A stretch of DNA of 37,369 nucleotides from Streptomyces afghaniensis 772 (GTDB lineage: Bacteria; Actinomycetota; Actinomycetes; Streptomycetales; Streptomycetaceae). The notes beneath the pieces were generated by a model. That model had not been told where the DNA came from and searched no databases. It worked only from the letters and a program-made list of their open reading frames with translations. The stretch lies in assembly GCA_000415505.1 (NCBI GenBank), contig KE354277.1, positions 1 through 37,369 of the forward strand, in the 5' to 3' direction. This document shows positions 24,491 to 32,521 of the stretch, in pieces. The position numbers and the translations under genes are program-made. Positions within the stretch are counted from its first letter, which is position 1. The number at the start of each line of letters is the position of its first letter.

Positions 24491-24510
24491 AGTGAACGCA
24501 AGCGTTCACT
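24491..24510. promoter_or_regulatory. TetR-type operator 2, on the regulator side
   Basis: Palindrome AGTGAACGC-AA-GCGTTCACT with the same arms as operator 1 and only the two central bases differing. The centres are 48 bp apart. It lies about 100 bp before the TetR start and probably serves autoregulation. Confidence 0.85.
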
Positions 24511-24606
24511 TGTGGCGTCGTCGTGCGGCACGTCCCCCTTTGCCGCCGTCCGGCACGTCCCCCCACCCCGAAATCCCCACTTCATCTGCTCGTTGGAGAA
24601 AGTTCG

Positions 24607-25227
24607 ATGGTTACCGCGAGCTGGGCGGACGCCCCCGCTCAGACGGCCGCCCGCCGCCGCGGCGCCGTGCTCGAACGCGCGATCCTCGACGCCGCGCTGG
24701 ATCAACTCAGCACCGTCGGCTGGAACGGCCTGACGATGGAAGGCGTCGCCGCCGGTGCCCAGACCGGCAAGGCCGCCGTCTACCGGCGCTGGCCGTCCAA
24801 GGAGGACCTCGTCGCCGACGCTCTGCGCGCCGGACTGCCGCACTTCGACGCGGTACCGGACGAGGGGAGCGTGCGTGAGGACCTCTTGGCGCTCTGCCGG
24901 AGGGCCCGTGACGCGATGTTCTCCCGCCCTGGTTTCGCGCTTCGCTCGGTGATTCACGAATGCGACACGACGCAGGCCGAGCGCTTCCATGCCGTGATCT
25001 TCGACGGGGTCGTGGAGCCCACCATCAAGATGCTGCGGGAAGTCGTCGAGCGCGGGATCAGGCGAGGCGAGGTACGTTCCGACGCTGCGAACGGCTACGT
25101 CTTCGACGCCATCCCGGCGATGATGATGTACCGCTCCAAGATGTGCGGCTGTGAATGGCGGGACCAGGAAATCGAGGAGATGATCGACCAGTTGATGGTT
25201 CCGCTGCTGCGGTCGAGCGGCGCCTGA
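24607..25227 (+). CDS. TetR family transcriptional regulator
   Basis: A 206-residue TetR-type repressor. The helix-turn-helix lies at about residues 25-70 (AALDQLSTVGWNGLTMEGVA, then GKAAVYRRWPSKEDL), a standard TetR pattern. The C-terminal ligand-binding part has no signature I can assign to a ligand. ATG 24607 follows GGAGAAAG at a good distance; the frame is open 28 codons upstream but without support. It is divergent from the DHA2 exporter, and two near-identical palindromes between the genes make it the likely repressor of both. A cysteine pair near the C-terminus (MCGC) is noteworthy but of unknown meaning. Confidence 0.92.
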   Translation: MVTASWADAPAQTAARRRGAVLERAILDAALDQLSTVGWNGLTMEGVAAGAQTGKAAVYRRWPSKEDLVADALRAGLPHFDAVPDEGSVREDLLALCRRARDAMFSRPGFALRSVIHECDTTQAERFHAVIFDGVVEPTIKMLREVVERGIRRGEVRSDAANGYVFDAIPAMMMYRSKMCGCEWRDQEIEEMIDQLMVPLLRSSGA

Positions 25228-25299
25228 CAGGGGCCGGCGAGTGCCGTGGCGCCGCGAGGGCCGACCGGGGTGTCGCGCGCGGTTCCGGGCGGCGTAACC

Positions 25300-25305
25300 T
25301 AGGGT
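25300..25305 (+). promoter_or_regulatory. -10 box of rnhB (leaderless)
   Basis: TAGGGT four bases before ATG 25310, with no room for a ribosome binding site. The -35 region is weak. Same layout as the promoters at 11451 and 20960. Confidence 0.55.
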
Positions 25306-25309
25306 CGCC

Positions 25310-26011
25310 ATGCCGTACGAACCGCCTACTCACACCGTCGAGCGCTCCCTTCGAGCCACGACCGGAGCGAAGATCGTTGCAGGTGTCGACGAGGTGGGGC
25401 GCGGCGCGTGGGCCGGTCCCGTCACCGTCTGCGCGGCGATCACCGGACTGCGCCGGCCGCCCGAGGGTCTCACCGACTCGAAGCTGCTCACCATCAAGCG
25501 ACGCACCGAACTCGCCGAGGAACTGCGGAAGTGGGTGACGTCGTACGCCCTGGGCCACGCCTCCCCGGAGGAGATAGACAGCCTGGGGATGACGGCCGCG
25601 CTGCGGCTCGCCGCAGGACGTGCCCTGGACGCCCTGCCGGTCCGCCCCGACGCGGTCATCCTCGACGGAAAGCACGACTATCTCGGTGCGCCCTGGCGGG
25701 TCCGTACGGTGATCAAGGGCGACCAGTCGTGCGTGGCGGTCGCGGCGGCCTCGGTGATCGCCAAGGTTCAGCGCGACAAAATGATGGCCGAACTGGGTAT
25801 CGACCATGCAGACTTCGGTTTTGCGGACAACGCCGGGTATCCCTCACCCGTGCACAAGGCCGCACTGGCGGAGCGGGGCCCCACCCCCTACCACCGGTTG
25901 TCGTGGGCGTATCTTGATGCGCTGCCCCAGTGGCGGCACCTCAAGAAGGTCCGCAGCTGGACGGACGGAAGCGTTCCGGAAATCGAGGGTCAGCTGGGCT
26001 TCGATTTCTGA
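25310..26011 (+). CDS. rnhB: Ribonuclease HII
   Basis: RNase HII, 233 residues, which cuts RNA in RNA-DNA hybrids and single ribonucleotides left in DNA. The four catalytic acids are D27 and E28 in DEVGRG, D119 in [10 protein letters not shown] and D138 in KGDQ. Later motifs [16 protein letters not shown] and the C-terminal PYHRLSW are also normal. Length is as expected. The ATG lies four bases after a -10 box, so the mRNA is probably leaderless. It follows the TetR gene by 82 bp on the same strand but seems to have its own promoter. Confidence 0.96.
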   Translation: MPYEPPTHTVERSLRATTGAKIVAGVDEVGRGAWAGPVTVCAAITGLRRPPEGLTDSKLLTIKRRTELAEELRKWVTSYALGHASPEEIDSLGMTAALRLAAGRALDALPVRPDAVILDGKHDYLGAPWRVRTVIKGDQSCVAVAAASVIAKVQRDKMMAELGIDHADFGFADNAGYPSPVHKAALAERGPTPYHRLSWAYLDALPQWRHLKKVRSWTDGSVPEIEGQLGFDF

Positions 26012-26062
26012 CGGTTTCGTTCGCACGCATGCGCCACCCGCCGACGCGGGCCGTACCAACGT

Positions 26063-26076
26063 TTGATAAATATCAA
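26063..26076. promoter_or_regulatory. AT-rich palindrome just before a start codon
   Basis: TTGATA-AA-TATCAA, with 6-bp perfect arms, ends three bases before ATG 26080. A 14-base stretch with only two G/C base pairs stands out in this genome. It may be both the -10 region of a leaderless promoter and a repressor operator. Confidence 0.55.
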
Positions 26077-26079
26077 CCC

Positions 26080-26709
26080 ATGCCTCTCATTCCCGAGGAG
26101 CCTCAGATTCACGAGAGTGCCCAGGGTCCCCGCGCCACTCCGGCCAGCGGCCGCACCGCGCCGACCCCTCGCCCCGTACCCGGCCCCCGTCCCGCGGCTC
26201 CGTCGCGTCCCGGTCGTCCCGGTCCTCTCCGGCCCGCGCCGCCGGTGCAGCGCACGCCGCGTGACGCGGCCGCCAAGCCCGGTCCGTCGGGTCCCGAAGC
26301 CGGTGCCGCCGCTCCGGCCACCCCGCAGATCCAGCTGATCCCGGCTTCCGCCGAAGGCGCGCTCGACGCCGCCGAGGAGGCCGTGGACCTGCTCCTGGAC
26401 TCCGGCCGCGCCCCCGGAGACGTCCTGGTGATCACGACCGGCGAACAGCACCCGTGGGCCGCCCACGAGCTGTCGTTCGGCGAGACCTCCTACTGGGCCC
26501 AGCACGACGCCGGTGACGATGTCTTCTACACGGACGCCACCGTCGCCGGACGGGCCGCGTCTCGTCCAGTGGTCGTTGTCGCCGTCAACGGCGGCGCCGA
26601 GGCCGCAGCCGCGAGCGCGCTGTCCCTGGCCCACTCCCGGGCCACCGCCCTGCTGATCGTCTGCGGTGATCCGCAGCGGATCAACTCGGTGCTGGGCACG
26701 AGCGTCTGA
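26080..26709 (+). CDS. Unknown protein resembling the C-terminus of SF1 (UvrD-like) helicases
   Basis: A 209-residue protein without an assigned function. Residues about 15-85 are Pro/Ala/Arg-rich and probably disordered. The last 125 residues (from about QIQLIPASAEGAL) look like the final part of SF1 helicases. APGDVLVITTGEQHPW resembles the segment before motif V. DDVFYTDATVAGRAASRPVVVVAVNG resembles the motif V region, and LAHSRATALLIVCGDP resembles motif VI. No Walker A or B part exists, so it cannot be an active helicase by itself. It may be a relict, a protein-binding module or a partner of a helicase. ATG 26080 follows an AT-rich palindrome. The neighbours rnhB and recQ make a nucleic-acid link attractive but unproven. 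Confidence 0.65.
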   Translation: MPLIPEEPQIHESAQGPRATPASGRTAPTPRPVPGPRPAAPSRPGRPGPLRPAPPVQRTPRDAAAKPGPSGPEAGAAAPATPQIQLIPASAEGALDAAEEAVDLLLDSGRAPGDVLVITTGEQHPWAAHELSFGETSYWAQHDAGDDVFYTDATVAGRAASRPVVVVAVNGGAEAAAASALSLAHSRATALLIVCGDPQRINSVLGTSV

Positions 26710-27009
26710 GTCGGTGCCGTGGCGTCCGGTCGGGCGCCCGGGGCCGACCCCAGGCGCCGCTGCGGCGGCTCCGCACGGCGGGTGATTCGGCGAGCCCGGA
26801 GGGCTGGACGCCGTCTCAGCGCGCGGTCCTGCACGAGGGGCCTCAGCGCTGTTCGGAGTGCTCGTTCCGGCTGCCGGTCACAGGAACCGCGGCGTGCCGT
26901 GCGACGGGGTGCAGGCCCCAATCCCTGCAGACTCCAGTCCGTGCGGATCCCAGTCGTGCGGAACGGTCTGCTCAGGGACGGTCTGCTCAGGGAGGGTCTG
27001 TCCGAGACC
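26710..27009. other. 300-bp intergenic region
   Basis: Between two convergent genes. It contains a short hairpin, GGTCGG (26728-26733) with CCGACC (26744-26749), which may end the upstream transcript, and a tandem copy of CGGTCTGCTCAGGGA at about 26963-26992. No frame with convincing coding character was seen. Confidence 0.5.
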
Positions 27010-27624
27010 TCAGCGTGCCGCCGCAGCGCGGCGCAGCATTTCGGAGGCGGCGCCACCGGTGCGCGGCAGCGGCGGCGGTGCCTCCGACGTGGCGAACGGC
27101 TCCGGTGCCGACGCGGAGTGCGGGCGGCGTCCGCCGCGGCCCTCGCCGAGCACCTGCCAACCGTCGCGGGTCAGCGTGATGTATGCCCCGCAGCGCAACC
27201 CGTGCAGGGTGCAGGCGTCGCGCAGCCCCCACATCCACGCGCCGTCCTCCTCGGTCCAACGCGCGTCGCCCTCACGGCAGTAGAGCAGCACGGCGGTGCG
27301 CACCGGTGTGCGGCGTCGCAGATCGTGCGGGATGATCCGGCGCAGCTGCGCCAGCAACACGTTGCGGAACATCCAGCCGTCGGCCGGGGCCGTCCGGCGG
27401 ACGAACGAGGCGCTCGCCCGCAGCCGCTCGTCCGGATCGAGTACGGCGATGACAGCGGTCGCCGGCTGCGGGTGGTGCCGGGCGTGCAGTCCGCTGACGA
27501 CTTCACGGGGGTTGCGGAGCAACGGGATCCCGGCGGCGGCCCATTCCGCGGGTTCGAGCAAGCGGTTGGCGGAAGCGGCGGACGTCGACGCCGCTGCCGA
27601 GGCCGGAGCGAATCCGAAGGTCAC
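27010..27624 (-). CDS. Conserved-looking protein of unknown function
   Basis: A 204-residue protein I do not recognise. It has an Ala/Ser-rich N-terminus, a compact middle (about residues 25-160) with WMFRNVLLAQLRRIIPHDLR, TAVLLYCREGDARWTEEDGAW and CGAYITLTRDGWQVLG, and a Pro/Ala/Arg-rich tail. There are no membrane helices or signal peptide. The middle part is rich in aromatic residues and has a beta-strand-like pattern. The start is GTG 27624 because GGGAGGA lies just upstream; the frame is open for 20 more codons. It lies downstream of recQ on the same strand after a 358-bp gap, so it is probably a separate unit. Strong third-position GC and a good ribosome binding site are the reasons to call it a real gene. 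Confidence 0.75.
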   Translation of the reverse strand: MTFGFAPASAAASTSAASANRLLEPAEWAAAGIPLLRNPREVVSGLHARHHPQPATAVIAVLDPDERLRASASFVRRTAPADGWMFRNVLLAQLRRIIPHDLRRRTPVRTAVLLYCREGDARWTEEDGAWMWGLRDACTLHGLRCGAYITLTRDGWQVLGEGRGGRRPHSASAPEPFATSEAPPPLPRTGGAASEMLRRAAAAR

Positions 27625-27982
27625 GGTCCTCCCTTCGGCTACGCGCCCACACTGCGGGCGGGGTCGGAATCTGGGAGCGCGCACCGCAGCAAAGCCCTAC
27701 CGGATCGGCGGTCGTGCCGTGCGGGAGCGGACTTCAATTCTTCCTGTCGAACTTGAATGCGGCAACGAGCAATTGGCGCAGTCGACCGTTATCAGATGAT
27801 GCGCGGCTAATATCCTCACCCTGTGCGTCGCCGGGCCACCCATGGGGCGTTCGAGCACGACACGTTCGTACGTCACAGGGGTGCGCGGCGTCCAGATGTG
27901 TGCGAGACCGGGCAGGTGGCGGTATCCGGGCAAGGGGCCGATGTCCGGCGAGGATGTGGTGGCCGCGCCTCTCGACGTGCTG
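27625..27982. other. 358-bp region between recQ end and the unknown gene
   Basis: The part at about 27725-27815 is clearly less GC-rich than its surroundings and probably holds the promoter of the minus-strand gene at 27010-27624. A plus-strand TAATAT (27808-27813) lies nine bases before a GTG at 27823, but the frame behind it runs into the antisense of recQ and is not called. No RNA gene recognised. Confidence 0.4.
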
Positions 27983-30148
27983 TCAGCCCTGCACGGCCAG
28001 CACCAGCGGCAACACCTCCTGCGCACCGGAACGCCGGAGCATGCGGGCCGCGACCGCGAGGGTCCAGCCGGTCTCCGTGTAGTCGTCCACGAGGAGGACC
28101 GGGCCCTGGGCCTCGGCGAGGGCGGACGCGAGGGCGGGCGGCACGGTCAGTGCCCCGTCGAGCGCCTTCAGCCGCTGGGCGCTGTTGCTCCGGGGCCCCG
28201 GATACACCTCGCCCGCGTACTCGACAGCTCCCAGCAGTGGCAGTCGGCCGACCTCCGCGATACGCGCTCCCAGGGAGTGGATCAACCGGGGTCGTGTGCG
28301 GGAGGCGACGGTGACGACGCCCACCGGGCGGGGGCGCGGGTCCGACACGCCCGGGGCCCAGCCGCCGGGCCCCTTGGCCCAGTCGGCCAGCACGCCCACC
28401 ACGGCCTTCGCCACGTCCTCCGGCACGGGCTCGTCGGGGGCCTGGGCCGCGAGCATGGGCCGCAGCCGGTTGCCCCAGCCGATGTCCGACAGGCGCCCCA
28501 ACGCGCGCCCCGGAGCGGCCTGTTCGCCGGCCGGGATGCGTCCCTTGAGGTCCACCCCGATCGCCGACAGCCCGGTCGGCCACATCCGTCGGGGCTCCAC
28601 CTCGACACCCGCACGCCCCAGGTCCACGCGCGCGGCGTCGAGCGCCTCCCCGGACATGTCCGCGGCGAAGCGCGGGCCTGCGCAGTTGTCGCAGCGACCG
28701 CACGGCTTGGCGGCCTCGTCGTCCAGCTGGCGCTGCAAGAACTCCATCCGGCAGTCCGTCGTCGACGCGTATGCGCGCATCGCCTGCTGCTCGGCCTTGC
28801 GCTGCCGTGCCACCCACGCGTACCGCTCGGCGTCGTACGTCCAGGGCTGCCCGGTCGCGATCCAGCCCCCCTTGACCCGCTTGACCGCCCCGTCCACGTC
28901 GAGGACCTTGAGCATGGACTCCAGGCGGGAGCGGCGCAGCTCCACCAAGGGCTCCAGGGCAGGCAGTGACAGGGGCTTCTCCGCGTGCCCGAGGATGTCG
29001 AGCGTGCGGCGCACCAGTTCCTCCGAGGGGAAGGCGAGCGACGCGAAGTACTCCCAGATCGCTTCGTCCTCCTTCCCGGGGAGCAGGAGCACCTCGGCGT
29101 GCTCCACGCCGCGTCCCGCGCGGCCCACCTGCTGGTAGTAGGCGATGGGGGAGGAGGGCGATCCGAGGTGCACCACGAAGCCCAGATCGGGCTTGTCGAA
29201 GCCCATACCGAGTGCCGAGGTGGCGACCAGCGCCTTCACCTTGTTGGCGAGCAGATCCTCCTCGGCCTGCTGCCGGTCGGCATTCTCCGTCTTGCCCGTG
29301 TATGAGGCGACCGTGTGCCCGCGCTGGCGGAGGAAGGCGGTGACCTCCTCGGCGGCGGCCACGGTGAGCGTGTAGATGATCCCGGACCCCGGCAGTTCGT
29401 CGAGGTGCTCGGCGAGCCAGGCCATCCGGTGCGCGGCGTCAGACAGCCGGAGCACGCTCAGACTCAGGCTGTCCCGGTCCAGCGGGCCCCGCAGCACGAG
29501 GGCGTCCGAGCTGCCGCCGGTGCCGAGCTGTTCCGCGACGTCGGCCGTCACGCGCGCGTTGGCTGTGGCGGTGGTCGCGAGTACCGGCACGCCGGGCGGG
29601 AGGTCGGCGAGCATCGTGCGCAGCCGGCGGTAGTCCGGCCGGAAGTCGTGGCCCCAGTCGGAGATGCAGTGCGCCTCGTCCACCACCAGCAGCCCGGTGG
29701 CGGCGGCGAGCCGGGGGAGCACCTGGTCCCGGAAGTCCGGATTGTTGAGCCGCTCAGGACTCACCAGCAGGACGTCGACCTCACCCGCGGCGATCTCGTC
29801 CTGAACGGCCTCCCACTCCTCGGTGTTGGAGGAGTTGATGGTCCGGGCGTGGATACCGGCCCGGGCCGCTGCCTCGACCTGGTTCCGCATGAGCGCGAGC
29901 AGCGGGGACACGATCACGGTCGGACCGCTGCCCTGCGCCCGCAGCAGCGACGTCGCCACGAAGTAGACCGCGGACTTGCCCCAGCCCGTGCGCTGGACGA
30001 CCAGGGCGCGGCGTTTGTCGGCGACGAGTGCCTCGATCGCCCGCCACTGGTCCTCCCGCAGCCGGGCCGTTCCCGAGACGTCCCCGACGAGACGGGCGAG
30101 GACCGTGTCGGCCGCCGCCCGGAGATCCGCGTTGCTCGTGTGCTCCAT
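27983..30148 (-). CDS. RecQ family helicase fused to a phosphoribosyltransferase domain
   Basis: A 721-residue protein with two parts. The first is a RecQ-type 3'-to-5' DNA helicase: a Q-motif-like REDQW, Walker A RTGWGKS (about 53-59), DEAH at 157-160 followed by [13 protein letters not shown] (the RecQ aromatic loop), a motif VI-like QVGRAGRG, and the RecQ zinc site with CGRCDNC. There is no HRDC domain. Instead the C-terminal 200 residues end in a phosphoribosyltransferase-like domain whose PRPP loop reads [14 protein letters not shown]. The fusion occurs in actinobacteria as far as I recall; the role of the transferase part is unknown. I chose ATG 30148 because it lies seven bases after the -10 of a damage-type promoter; in-frame ATGs at 30157 and 30172 overlap that promoter. 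Confidence 0.9.
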   Translation of the reverse strand: MEHTSNADLRAAADTVLARLVGDVSGTARLREDQWRAIEALVADKRRALVVQRTGWGKSAVYFVATSLLRAQGSGPTVIVSPLLALMRNQVEAAARAGIHARTINSSNTEEWEAVQDEIAAGEVDVLLVSPERLNNPDFRDQVLPRLAAATGLLVVDEAHCISDWGHDFRPDYRRLRTMLADLPPGVPVLATTATANARVTADVAEQLGTGGSSDALVLRGPLDRDSLSLSVLRLSDAAHRMAWLAEHLDELPGSGIIYTLTVAAAEEVTAFLRQRGHTVASYTGKTENADRQQAEEDLLANKVKALVATSALGMGFDKPDLGFVVHLGSPSSPIAYYQQVGRAGRGVEHAEVLLLPGKEDEAIWEYFASLAFPSEELVRRTLDILGHAEKPLSLPALEPLVELRRSRLESMLKVLDVDGAVKRVKGGWIATGQPWTYDAERYAWVARQRKAEQQAMRAYASTTDCRMEFLQRQLDDEAAKPCGRCDNCAGPRFAADMSGEALDAARVDLGRAGVEVEPRRMWPTGLSAIGVDLKGRIPAGEQAAPGRALGRLSDIGWGNRLRPMLAAQAPDEPVPEDVAKAVVGVLADWAKGPGGWAPGVSDPRPRPVGVVTVASRTRPRLIHSLGARIAEVGRLPLLGAVEYAGEVYPGPRSNSAQRLKALDGALTVPPALASALAEAQGPVLLVDDYTETGWTLAVAARMLRRSGAQEVLPLVLAVQG

Positions 30149-30155
30149 GCGTTCC

Positions 30156-30178
30156 ATACAACAGGACGCCACTGACAG
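30156..30178 (-). promoter_or_regulatory. Damage-type (RecA-NDp/PafBC-like) promoter of recQ
   Basis: On the minus strand CTGTCAGTG (30178-30170), eight bases, then TTGTAT (30161-30156). Compared with TTGTCRGTG-N8-TANNNT there is one mismatch in each part, and the spacing is exact. ATG 30148 lies seven bases beyond, again leaderless, as at dinG. Confidence 0.6.
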
Positions 30179-30241
30179 CGCGAGCGGTGCACGAGGTAAT
30201 CCGGCACCTCGGTGTTTTCAGTGACGTGTCCCTGATCGGAG

Positions 30242-30250
30242 TTATCCACA
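30242..30250 (+). promoter_or_regulatory. Perfect DnaA-box sequence TTATCCACA
   Basis: A single exact copy of the classical DnaA box lies in the divergent region between recQ and the DUF4192 gene, about 40 bp before the latter. The 9-mer is AT-richer than its surroundings. DnaA binding here could be regulatory; a lone box is not an origin. Confidence 0.55.
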
Positions 30251-30290
30251 GGCTCAAGCGGAGCTTTGGGTTCCGCGAGATCGTCTCCGC

Positions 30291-32159
30291 ATGACGAACC
30301 ACAGCGAAACGCCTGGATCCTCTGAGCACGGCGACATCACCGGACCTGACGCGTCCGGCAAGCACAAGCATGGTGGACCCGAGCACGGTGGACCGCGGAA
30401 GCGGGCGAGCCAGGAAACCGGGCCGCACGTCCCCAGTCCCGCATACGACGGCCACGGCGGCGAGCACCAGGTCACCCTGCGCACCCCGGCCGAACTGGCC
30501 GACGCACTGCCGTATCTGCTCGGGTACCGCCCGGAGGACAGCATCGTCCTGGTCGCCCTGCACGACAGGGACGGACGCGGCCGGTTCGGGGGCCGGGCCC
30601 GCCTCGGCATTCCCGCGAACCCGGACGACTGGCCGTCAGCGGCCCGGCAGCTGTCCCACGGACTGGTGACAGGCAGCGAGCGCCGAGGGGCCCGCCCCGA
30701 GTCGATGGTCGCCTTCCTCTGCCAGGAACCGCGAAAGGGCGAGTCCGGCCGAGAGGTCATGGAGCGGCTGAAGCCGCTGGCGCAAAGGCTGCGCGTGGAG
30801 TGCGGTTCCCTGGACGTGACGGTGGTCGAGGCGCTGTGCATCTCCGACGGCCGCTACTGGTCGTTCTGCTGTGACAACGCGGTGTGCTGCCCGCCCGAGG
30901 GCGCTCCCATGGGCCTGCCCGGCACATCGGTGCTGGCGGCCGCTGCCACCTATGCGGGGATCCAGGTGCGCGGCACACTGCGGGAGCTGCGGGCCCGGCT
31001 GCTCCCTTGGGAGAACGCCGCCGCTCTCGAGCAGGAGACCGCCCTGGACACCGCCAGCCTGGCACTGGTCCCGAGGATCCTGGACGACGCCGGCCGTGCG
31101 GACGTGGCCGACGAGACACTGCAACTGGCCGGGCGGATCCTGGACCGCTTCGCCGGGGCACAGCCCGTCTCGGGCATGCTCCTGGCCGATCTCCGCGACG
31201 ACGAACTCCTCGCGCACGACGAGGCAGCCCGGCTGATCCTCGGCCTCCAGGACCGCGCGACCCGTGACCGCGCGGCCGAATGGATGGAGGGCGACGAGGC
31301 CGGACTCGCCCTGCGCCTCTGGCGGTCGCTGGCTCGCCGCTGCGTCGGACCTTACGGTGAGCACGCCGCGGCGCCGCTCACTCTCGCCGGCTGGGTCGCA
31401 TGGTCCACCGGTGACGAACTGGAGGCCCGGGAAGCCCTCGCCATGGCCCTGAGCGCGGATCCCGACTATCTCTTCGCCCGTCTCCTGCACCAGGCATGCA
31501 ACGAAGGCCTCGACCCGGAGTCGATCCGCAGCTGCCTGCGAGCGGAGCGCCACGGCCGTGGGCGCTCGGGAGCCGCCGGATCGGTGGCTCGGGCCGACGG
31601 CTTGGACGTCGGGGCAGGCGGCTCCCTGGCTCGGGCAGAAGAGTGTGTCGAGCGGGTGGACGACTCCCTTGTTCCGACGGACGACTGCGTCGAGCGGGTG
31701 GGTGGCTCCCTGACAGGGTCGAACGACCGCATCGAGCAGGTGGGCAGCTCCCGGGCCAGGGCGGACGACTCCCCCGGGCGGTCGGCCGGCTCCGTCGCGC
31801 AGAACGACGCCTCCCCGGCTCGGCCCGCCGCCGACGAGGCCGCCACAGGCAAGGCAGCCGCGCCCGAGTCCGACGAAGGCAGCCGCGTCCGAGCCGGAGC
31901 CGGAGCCCGCATCCACGACTGCGCCCTCACGTCGCCGACGCCGTATCCGTTCCACCGGTGCTGCCGGTGCCGTCGGCACGCCCCCGGGCGGTACCCGCAC
32001 GGGAGACCATGTCCCGAGCACCCGGGCTCCCCGTCGGCGTACGCCGGCAGGCACTCCGCGCCCTGCCGGTGCCGCAGACGCCCGCTTGGGCACCGGGCGA
32101 GCGCCCGCGGGCACCGCGCGGTCCGGCAGCGGACGCACGAGCGGCACGCCTGCGCGTAG
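30291..32159 (+). CDS. DUF4192 family protein with 14-residue repeats
   Basis: A 622-residue protein. After a His/Gly/Lys-rich start of about 58 residues, the DUF4192 domain runs from about 60 to 425: VTLRTPAELADALPYLLGYRPEDSIVLVAL, and later GWVAWSTGDELEAREALAMALSADPDY. Function of the family is unknown; it is confined largely to actinobacteria. Residues 429-512 are six degenerate 14-residue repeats of the type GGSLARAEECVERV. The last 80 residues are unusually rich in Arg, His and Cys (HRCCRCRRH, CRCRRR) and may be a changed frame, although third-position GC stays high. No strong ribosome binding site precedes ATG 30291. It diverges from recQ. Confidence 0.82.
   Translation: MTNHSETPGSSEHGDITGPDASGKHKHGGPEHGGPRKRASQETGPHVPSPAYDGHGGEHQVTLRTPAELADALPYLLGYRPEDSIVLVALHDRDGRGRFGGRARLGIPANPDDWPSAARQLSHGLVTGSERRGARPESMVAFLCQEPRKGESGREVMERLKPLAQRLRVECGSLDVTVVEALCISDGRYWSFCCDNAVCCPPEGAPMGLPGTSVLAAAATYAGIQVRGTLRELRARLLPWENAAALEQETALDTASLALVPRILDDAGRADVADETLQLAGRILDRFAGAQPVSGMLLADLRDDELLAHDEAARLILGLQDRATRDRAAEWMEGDEAGLALRLWRSLARRCVGPYGEHAAAPLTLAGWVAWSTGDELEAREALAMALSADPDYLFARLLHQACNEGLDPESIRSCLRAERHGRGRSGAAGSVARADGLDVGAGGSLARAEECVERVDDSLVPTDDCVERVGGSLTGSNDRIEQVGSSRARADDSPGRSAGSVAQNDASPARPAADEAATGKAAAPESDEGSRVRAGAGARIHDCALTSPTPYPFHRCCRCRRHAPGRYPHGRPCPEHPGSPSAYAGRHSAPCRCRRRPLGHRASARGHRAVRQRTHERHACA
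31575..31826 (+). repeat. Six 42-bp in-frame repeats
   Basis: Six consecutive degenerate units of 42 bp start at 31575, 31617, 31659, 31701, 31743 and 31785. Units 2-5 encode GGSLARAEECVERV, DDSLVPTDDCVERV, GGSLTGSNDRIEQV and GSSRARADDSPGRS. The exact 42-bp period keeps the frame. Confidence 0.85.
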
Positions 32160-32429
32160 GCGGCACACGGCCATGCCGTGCCGAGGCATCGGCAAGGAAA
32201 GCGCACAGCCCGGCCAGGGCACGGAGGTGGAGGAGTGAGTGTCCTCCTGGCGGCCGCGACGCGCGCGGGACGGGGACACGGGCGTGACCCGGAGGAGGTG
32301 CACGCCGTTCACCTGAGTGGCGGAACGCCTGGACGGGCCGTGACGCCGTACCGCCCCTGCCCCGTCGGAGCCTTCCGGCACCGGCGCCGAACTCGATCGA
32401 GGCGCACAGAGCGCAGAGGAAGCCGCCCC
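32160..32429. other. 270-bp gap before debranching-like gene
   Basis: Frames in all directions are open because of high GC, but none has a convincing start or composition. The 3' end holds AGAGGAAG at about 32415-32422, a good ribosome binding site seven bases before an ATG at 32430 that is out of frame with the main downstream gene (see findings). Confidence 0.5.
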
Positions 32430-32521
32430 ATGCAACAGCCGACTCCGCCCTCCGCCGCCGACGACCGCCACGCCCCGGGTGGGCCCCCGCCGCCTCGCGG
32501 GTCGGGGCCCGGCCTCGCCCG

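Noticed and set aside
22659-24878. Very long plus-strand open frame (739 codons) across the MFS gene
   Set aside because: It is antisense to an MFS exporter with all family motifs. High GC removes stop codons from opposite frames, and its protein has no recognisable motif.
27823-28314. Plus-strand frame after a TAATAT box downstream of recQ
   Set aside because: It runs antisense into the recQ C-terminus and has an Arg/Pro/Ala-rich shadow composition.
30242-30250. Replication origin
   Set aside because: Only one DnaA box is seen; oriC would have many boxes and lie between dnaA and dnaN.
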